DNA of 64,000 nucleotides, from contig OY855905.1 of assembly GCA_963693305.1 (NCBI GenBank), forward strand, positions 44,316,895-44,380,894, written 5' to 3'. Both the position numbers and the translations under genes were made by a program. Of this stretch, positions 58,016 through 64,000 are shown piece by piece; the stretch's first letter is position 1; each line of letters begins with the position of its first letter. The notes under the pieces are model-generated. The model searched no databases. It was not told where the DNA came from and was given only the letters and a program-made list of their open reading frames with translations. This stretch comes from Meandrina meandrites. Lineage: Eukaryota; Cnidaria; Anthozoa; Scleractinia; Meandrinidae.

Positions 58016-59235
58016 TATAAGTATACTAAACATTTAAAACCAGACCCATAGATTCACTATCGAATCGTGCTTGAAACAATAAAATTTACTCCAAATCAGT
58101 ACTACTGCCATAAGCCTTTACAAACCAGAAATCCGACGATTTTTGCCATACCTAAGCTTACGGTGTAAACGATGTTTATCAATCAGAATGGAAATTAACA
58201 ACGACTAAAATTTTAGTGTATATTAGATTCTTTAAAGATGCCGAAATTTTCCCTTTTGTTATTGCTACAATCTGTCAAAAAAGTCATTCTTCACAACTGT
58301 TTATCATTGTCAGGTTCCTGAATCTCTCTTGCCTCATTGTTGAGCAAAATTTTCAGTGTTCGGGTGGTGGAAACTGAATGATTGTTCACCAGATACACTC
58401 GTTACTGGATTTACCAATATTATGGAACTAAATTAAAAATGCAATTTATGGCCAGTTTCTGGAAAGGCGTTCAAATGAAATACTTTTTAAAGTAATCGTT
58501 TTTCAATAATTATTATTATTTTCGTTTCATTTCTTTCTTTACTTGCTTATTTACTTAAGTTCTTATTATTTTTTTCTTTTTACTGTAAAAAAGTGGGGGG
58601 GGGGGGGGGGGGGGGGCTAAAGCCCCCCCCAGCCTCTCCCTCTGCGCGGGCCTTGGATCTAAAATTAAAGCGAATTTTCGAAAAGTTATGTTTACATGCA
58701 TTTCATTAACCCGAATTTTCATGTAAAATACATTTACATTCATTTTATTTACACGCATTTCATGTGCAATAATTCAGTTATTCTATAGCAATCTAATTTT
58801 CCAAATTATCTGGGAGAGCACGCTCCCAGATCCCACTACAGACAAAACACTGAAAACGCGATTCACATCTTCATCCCTTACCAACTTGACTGTGATTAGG
58901 TATGTTACACACAGTGAATATATCAATAATTTGACGACGGAAATCAGAGAAAATATTTTACACCGGTTTTCGGCATAATTCCGTGCTTGCAAAGTCTCCA
59001 TTTGAAAAAGTAGCGGGGAACCTAGGGAAACACTAGAGAATGCGCAACCTTGATGTGCACGCTTGGACTGCAACCACTCCACCATCTGCTTGCTGTGGAA
59101 AGGCTATGAGGAACTACCACCAGGCTGTTGCTGGATCATTTGAGGTCGGTCTCCCTGAGCCCCTGATGCGGAAGCTTGGAACCTCTCCACCGTCTACTTG
59201 CAACAGAACTGTCATGGGAGCACCACGTTCGTGTT
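58016..59235. other. Spacer with a long poly-G tract
   Basis: 58596-58616 is an uninterrupted G run followed by a C run (58624-58630). 59060-59215 has two similar segments around CCACC-TCT-CTTGC. No gene recognised. Confidence 0.5.
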
Positions 59236-59671
59236 CGTGTTAAAAATCCCTCCCTGTATGGTCTTCGCTCTAATTCTCAAGTTTTATTAGTACCACCATC
59301 CACGAAAACGAAGAAGACACTTGATGACAGGGCATTTACTGCTGCTGCACCATCACTTTGGAACAAATTTCCGTGTGCAATAAGAGAGGAGGACAATTTT
59401 AACCATTTTAAGTCCAAACTGAAGACATTTTTATTTAGGAAAGCGTTTGAATAGCTCTTGATGTTTTATATACATTTTACTAGACCCATTGTTTTTAATA
59501 TTTTAATGTTTAAGCTTTTTACCTTAGCCTAATGTACATAATTATTGTAAATAATTAGTTTTAAATTAATCATACTATTCATAGCATATCTTTTAATTTA
59601 TATTACTCACATGGTTTGTTAGGCGCATTTGATCATATTTACATGTTAATTTGCGCCTTCGAAATATTAAA

Positions 59672-59710
<39 letters not shown>

Positions 59711-59735
59711 CATCATCATCATTATTATTATTATA
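59236..59735 (+). pseudogene. LINE 3' end (CR1/L2-type) with (ATT)n tail
   Basis: A frame to the stop at 59454 reads RSNSQVLLVPPSTKTKKTLD, DRAFTAAAPSLWNKFPCAIR and FKSKLKTFLF. This is the conserved C-terminal tail after the reverse transcriptase in CR1/L2-clade LINEs. A 3' UTR follows with GCATTTGATCATATTTACAT, then ATT repeats (59674-59735). It is 5'-truncated, as usual. The tail is shared with the SINE at 26354-26596. Confidence 0.8.
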
Positions 59736-59831
59736 AGGTGAGGCTGATACACCACTGCTTCAATCGTAGACACCAAGATCACTGGAGGAAGGACTCCCTG
59801 TGCCTGTCTTGCACTGGAAATGTCCGTTTAA

Positions 59832-60015
59832 TCTCATAGTGCCTCTCTCCACCCAGGTGTATAAATGGGTACCGGCGAATTTACTGCTGGGGCTAACCCT
59901 GCAATGGACTAGCATCCCATCCAGGGGGGAGTAGAAATACTCCTAGCCGCTTCATAATACGGAAACCGGTATAAGCTCCGGCCTGATGGGCCCCTTGGCT
60001 CCTAAGCAGACTTTA
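59832..60015 (+). repeat. Family 1 SINE, 5'-truncated
   Basis: Begins at CTCATAGTGCCTCTCTCC of the family body and runs to GCAGACTTTACCTTATTT. It directly follows the LINE fragment. Confidence 0.8.
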
Positions 60016-60393
60016 CCTTATTTTGTATAAGCGTTATTCAGTACGTTAGAAGAAAGCGTTGTAACACGTTTTAGCAAGTTAAACATTATTCGGTCATAAG
60101 ATTGACTGTTTGGCTAAGTGATACTGGAACGAAAGGTTGTAAGTTACTAAAAGCTCAGGAATCAAGGAACAGTAAAAATAGTTCTTTGGTTGGGTAATTA
60201 GCAACTTCTTGAAGAAAACCACAGGTAGCCCAAGCTCGATATATGAGTAGCTTTCATGTTGACCTTTGCATTGTTACGTAATTCGAGCAATTTGCATATT
60301 TATAAGGGTTTGTATGGGGAAAGAAATAAAGCCGAAAAGAACGAAAAATTAACAATTGAATTACAATAAAAACTGCTCACCTGAACTCTTGCG

Positions 60394-60669
60394 TTACTTT
60401 TTTTGTGTGCTGTGTGGTTTTTTAACCGATTTGGTGCGATTTAGTGCAGTTTTAGTTCCAATGGTTGCTCTCTCTATATATCCTTTCCCAAGGTTGGGTA
60501 CTCCAACGAAGCAGTCGAGCCGATCCGCTGACGGAAAACGGCCGTAAATTCGCTCCAACAGCTCCAGCCGTCTCCAAACTCCGGGTAGATCACGGAAGAT
60601 AGATACTTTTTCCATTCCTTTCCTTTGTTTCCGTTGAATTTTCACACAAACCGAATAAAACATCGCCAA
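60394..60669 (-). CDS. Unknown ORF in left arm of palindrome
   Basis: About 89 codons from the internal ATG, very basic, with RDLPGVWRRLELLERIYGRF. It differs from its mirror copy by two residues noticed (Phe/Val and Ile/Met). No family recognised. A splice-like AG lies just before it and a GTGAGC donor just after its stop, so it may be a terminal exon or a fragment of a captured gene. Confidence 0.3.
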   Translation of the reverse strand: MAMFYSVCVKIQRKQRKGMEKVSIFRDLPGVWRRLELLERIYGRFPSADRLDCFVGVPNLGKGYIERATIGTKTALNRTKSVKKPHSTQKK

Positions 60670-60963
60670 TCGCTAAAAACTTTCCCTCTTGAAGCCATCG
60701 GCAGAGGCTTGATTCAAACTCCGCGTTACCCAAACGGCCAACAGATAGCTTAGCGACCCGGCCTAAGACTCGAATTACTTCCACTCCGGGTGGGTGAGAG
60801 TCCTTTGCTCCCATTGAGCATTGAGCAAAGGACTCTCACCCACCCGGAGTGGAAGTAATTCGAGTCTTAGGCCGGGTCGCTAAGCTATCTGTTGGCCGTT
60901 TGGGTAACGCGGAGTTTGAATCAAGCCTCTGCCGATGGCTTCAAGAGGGAAAGTTTTTAGCGA

Positions 60964-61239
60964 TTGGCGATGTTTTATTCGGTTTGTGTGAAAATTCAAC
61001 GGAAACAAAGGAAAGGAATGGAAAAAGTATCTATCGTCCGTGATCTACCCGGAGTTTGGAGACGGCTGGAGCTGTTGGAGCGAATTTACGGCCGTTTTCC
61101 GTCAGCGGATCGGCTCGACTGCTTCGTTGGAGTACCCAACCTTGGGAAAGGATATATGGAGAGAGCAACCATTGGAACTAAAACTGCACTAAATCGCACC
61201 AAATCGGTTAAGAAACCACACAGCACACAAAAAAAGTAA
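60964..61239 (+). CDS. Unknown ORF in right arm of palindrome
   Basis: Mirror copy of the left-arm frame. An overlapping frame (60849-61043) reads VIRVLGRVAKLSVGRLGNAE and SSLCRWLQEGKFLAIGDVLF. No homologue recognised, and it is not clear which frame, if either, is used. Confidence 0.3.
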   Translation: MAMFYSVCVKIQRKQRKGMEKVSIVRDLPGVWRRLELLERIYGRFPSADRLDCFVGVPNLGKGYMERATIGTKTALNRTKSVKKPHSTQKK

Positions 61240-62137
61240 CGCAAGAGTTCAGGTGAGCAGTTTTTATTGTAATTCAACGGTTAATTTTTCGTTCTTTTCG
61301 GCTTTATTTCTTTCCCAATACAAACCCTTATAAATATGCAAATTGCTCGAATTACGTAACAATGCAAAGGTCAACATGAAAGCTACTCATATATCGAGCT
61401 TGGGCTACCTGTGAGAAAACAGATCAAGAGAAACTTTGGAGCGACTTTTTAAGTAATATAATTTTAAGCATCTTTTTTTAACAATTTGGAGCATCTTGTG
61501 CACGGCCCTAACTTTCTCCTTCTTGCACTGGAAATACCATAGGAACACCACCAGATTCTTGTGCCAAGAAGTCACCATTGGAAATCGAATCAGGTTCATC
61601 GACAGGATTCAGAAATGGTTGTTCCTGGTATTTACAAGAGAGAACATATTAAAAGGAGGCTACATAATTTTAATTATCAACAACAGGGCAAGAAAGGAAA
61701 AAGATATTTATAACAGAAAATATATGATTTTATGTAGCTTGTGAAAAAATCATCTCCCAGCTTCCGACAGGAATTTGACCCAAGGCTCTTATAAATGAGT
61801 TGTGAATCATAGATTTAGAAGGAGCAAAATATATAATAACAAGAAATTCGTCATGATACAAAACTACACAAAACTCCCTGGCATTGGGTCCAGAATAAGT
61901 GTCCCCTTAGGGCAGGTTTGCCCCCCCCCCCCCCTCCCATGTGAAGTAGAGGTCCCTGCCTGGGTTGTTGCGTGCGTAGTCCTTTTCGCTTTTCTTAGCC
62001 GGTGGGACTTTGATCATTTTCCAGATCTCGGCCTCGTGCTGCATTATTTTACCAGAACAGCCAGCTAGCCGGCAACAGAGAAATGAATGTTTCGGGATGA
62101 CTCTATGTAATTGTAGTGTCTGCGAAAGAAGACTCAC

Positions 62138-62365
62138 CAGTTCTGATGGAGTCACAGTACAGCATGACCTACAACAGCATACCGCTGACCAGATTCCTGT
62201 GACAACCTCAGAAATACCAAGAGTCAAAAGGATGGAAGCGATGGCAATTTGTACGGGAATATAGACAGCGAGATCCCAAAGTACGCCAATCAAATAGCCG
62301 TAGATGACGATCAGTCCTAAGCCAAGCAAAGTAGATATGATGCAGAAACACAAGAACACGCCAGT
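62138..62365 (-). CDS. Exon of a four-helix membrane protein (CD20/MS4A-like)
   Basis: A phase-0 exon of 76 codons between a TTTCTCTTTAG-type acceptor and a GTGAGT donor. It encodes two membrane helices, FLCFCIISTLLGLGLIVIYG and IPVQIAIASILLTLGISEVV, separated by a short loop, then a Cys-rich membrane exit (AVCCCRSCC). This fits the last two helices of MS4A/CD20-like tetraspanning proteins, which are numerous in cnidarians; another small tetraspan family is possible. Upstream exons should lie above 62365, beyond the window or unrecognised. The 3' exon is not identified. Confidence 0.5.
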
Positions 62366-62399
62366 CTAAAGAGAAGAGAAAAATATAACAAGTGAGTAT

Positions 62400-63512
62400 A
62401 ATACGAAACCAGGACTGGGAAGTTAATATGGACACAAAAGGTACACGCTAAAGTGTCGTATTATCCGGGGGTCCTCATTAGGCACCGACACATACTTTAT
62501 CAATACAAAGAGCGAAGTTTCAAAGCAACTGAAAGATGTTTTATGTCTTAACTGTAATTTACGTTTAAACCGAGGAAGCCTTACGTTTATTCGTAGCCAA
62601 GCTTAAAGTTCTCTTCGGCAGTTTCTAATGCTACAACGCTTTCACTTAAAATTGTCCTTAAATTTAATAAAATGAGAGTAACCTGCTGAAAGCTTTCATT
62701 TTTTCACAGAACAATTAGCACATATATTGTGTCAAATGAAAATATACAGTGCGCAGATAACCAGTGTCCGTAAAGTGAGGTACACTTTGCATGTGTGTTG
62801 CTCGGTGCCCTCATAAAGCGGGTGTAAGAGGAAATACAACCTCGTTCCCAGGGTCTCTCTTCTTCTCTCGCTCTGGGGGGGCAGGAGAGAGAGAGAGACC
62901 CTGGGAACGAGGTTCGAGGAATTATAGAGTTTAATTCCTGGGGGAATGGCTTGGTGCACTAATATGGCCGCCGTGACGTCATATGAAAACGTTCCATGGA
63001 GCTTCACAACAGGTAATATAGTATCCTATTCTGCACTGCAACAATCATCGCATCGCATTATAAGATTGGGGAGAAAATTCGGCTACCCGACAAGAGTCGC
63101 AGTGCAAAACCAGTAAATTATGGGTGGGTGGGTGAAGTTGTACCATTATAGTACCATCAAGCAGAATGAAAACCCGCAGGCGTGGATGCAGAGAAAATCA
63201 TGACCGATTTCCAGAGAGTTGAAAAACTTTCCAGGCCGGAGGCATGGTACGAGCGCCGAAGGCGCGAGCTTCTAGAGGGGTCCGGGGGCATGCCCCCCCC
63301 CGGAAAATGTTTGAGATTTTGACCCCCTAAACTGCGATTTCGGGGGTTTCCAAGTCACTCGGACATGATGTTGGCCAGTTCCATTCTTCTGGGATGAAGC
63401 CTTGAAAACAGTGAATGCCAGGAAATAAAATAAATGTTTAGAAACCATTCTTTTGCACTGTCGAGATTTTAACTTGGAAATTTATTTATTTCAATTAATT
63501 ACCTTATTTTTT

Positions 63513-63544
<32 letters not shown>

Positions 63545-63835
63545 CAAAAATCTGACCGATTTCCGTAAATCGTTGTAAACGGGTGTGGATCCGCGCCTGA
63601 CCCGCAACAGACCCCAACAATATTCAACAAACAACCAGCTGACTACTAATTGCACTTGGTATGTTCCCTCTGGCGTTACACTTGAACACTGTCAATTTAT
63701 TCATGATTTGTAGTTCTTATATGCGATGTCGATAACTTATGCAGTGCGAATAGTAAGCTAGATGCGGGTACAAGAGATAACAAACAGTTGGGTAATAAAA
63801 TTAAATGCAAGGAGAGGTTACAACATTAAAATAAC

Positions 63836-63881
<46 letters not shown>

Positions 63882-64000
63882 GTTTATTAAAACCCTTTTG
63901 CAGTTAAAAAAACTGAATTAGCTAGTAACTCTTACATGAGATATCATAAGTATACTATTTACAATTAACAATCTATCAAAAAATGACTACGCATAATTTA
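62400..64000. other. Right edge: repeats, no gene recognised
   Basis: Contains the 73-bp hairpin, a GCGCCGAAGGCGCGAGC segment near 63250, (TTTA)n at 63510-63541 and (AAT)n at 63832-63882. Upstream exons of the CD20-like gene may be hidden here, but none could be supported. Confidence 0.5.
62842..62914. repeat. 73-bp hairpin (CCTCGTTCCCAGGGTCTCTC)
   Basis: CCTCGTTCCCAGGGTCTCTC at the left and its complement at the right, enclosing a G run. It is a minimal foldback element. Confidence 0.7.

Larger units (their letters stand above)
60220..61413. mobile_element. Giant palindrome: 591-bp arms, 12-bp centre, 7-bp target duplication
   Basis: 60220-60810 and 60823-61413 are reverse complements with no gaps and only a few mismatches. 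The centre is CCATTGAGCATT. The termini are CACAGGTAGCCC. AGAAAAC flanks both sides (60213-60219, 61414-61420), as expected of a transposon insertion. Each arm holds an open frame (60964-61239 plus; mirror 60394-60669 minus) beginning near MFYSVCVKIQRKQRKG and ending HSTQKK, of unknown family. A second frame overlaps it. A TATTTATAAG box lies near each outer end, pointing inward. Confidence 0.85.

Overview
This window is animal nuclear DNA. The coding sequence is split into many short exons with GT/AG junctions, the gene families are metazoan (aminopeptidase N, ZFAND, IQCE, Ly6), and the introns and spacers are full of miniature transposons, tRNA-derived SINEs and Penelope-like debris. The mixture suggests an anthozoan cnidarian, most likely a stony coral. 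That assignment rests on general knowledge of such genomes; no species-diagnostic sequence was seen.

All five recognisable genes lie on the minus strand. From high to low coordinate they are: an internal exon of a four-helix (CD20/MS4A-like) membrane protein (62138-62365); a two-exon GPI-anchored Ly6/three-finger protein (53311-54837); a 26-exon IQCE orthologue (34258-52277) whose model closes at 1178 codons with every splice phase agreeing; a three-coding-exon A20/AN1 zinc-finger protein, ZFAND5/6-like (23853-26884), with a CRE/CCAAT promoter near 29.06 kb; and the first 13 coding exons of a type II membrane M1 aminopeptidase (190-16120) that runs off the left edge.

The genes look unrelated: membrane peptide trimming, ubiquitin or stress signalling, ciliary Hedgehog signalling, and a surface Ly6 protein. 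There is no operon or cluster logic. The mobile layer is the richer part. It holds: (i) an almost perfect 1.2-kb palindrome with 591-bp arms, a 12-bp centre and a 7-bp target duplication (60220-61413); (ii) four dispersed repeats around the Ly6 gene built on a type I hammerhead ribozyme fold, one with a 28-bp internal inversion, plus further hammerhead-like motifs at 18.6 kb and 16.7/16.9 kb; (iii) a 3.3-kb element with 32-bp inverted termini and a 5-bp target duplication that carries an exon resembling the zinc-binding N-terminal part of RAG1-like proteins; (iv) a LINE 3' end and a tRNA-derived SINE that share the same 3' tail; (v) a Penelope-like remnant with a GIY-YIG endonuclease segment; and (vi) many pogo-like, TTAA-type and foldback MITEs, several nested.

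Exon boundaries were derived by reading splice sites and reading frames by eye. Gene ends (UTRs, TSS, poly(A)) are much less certain than the coding exons.
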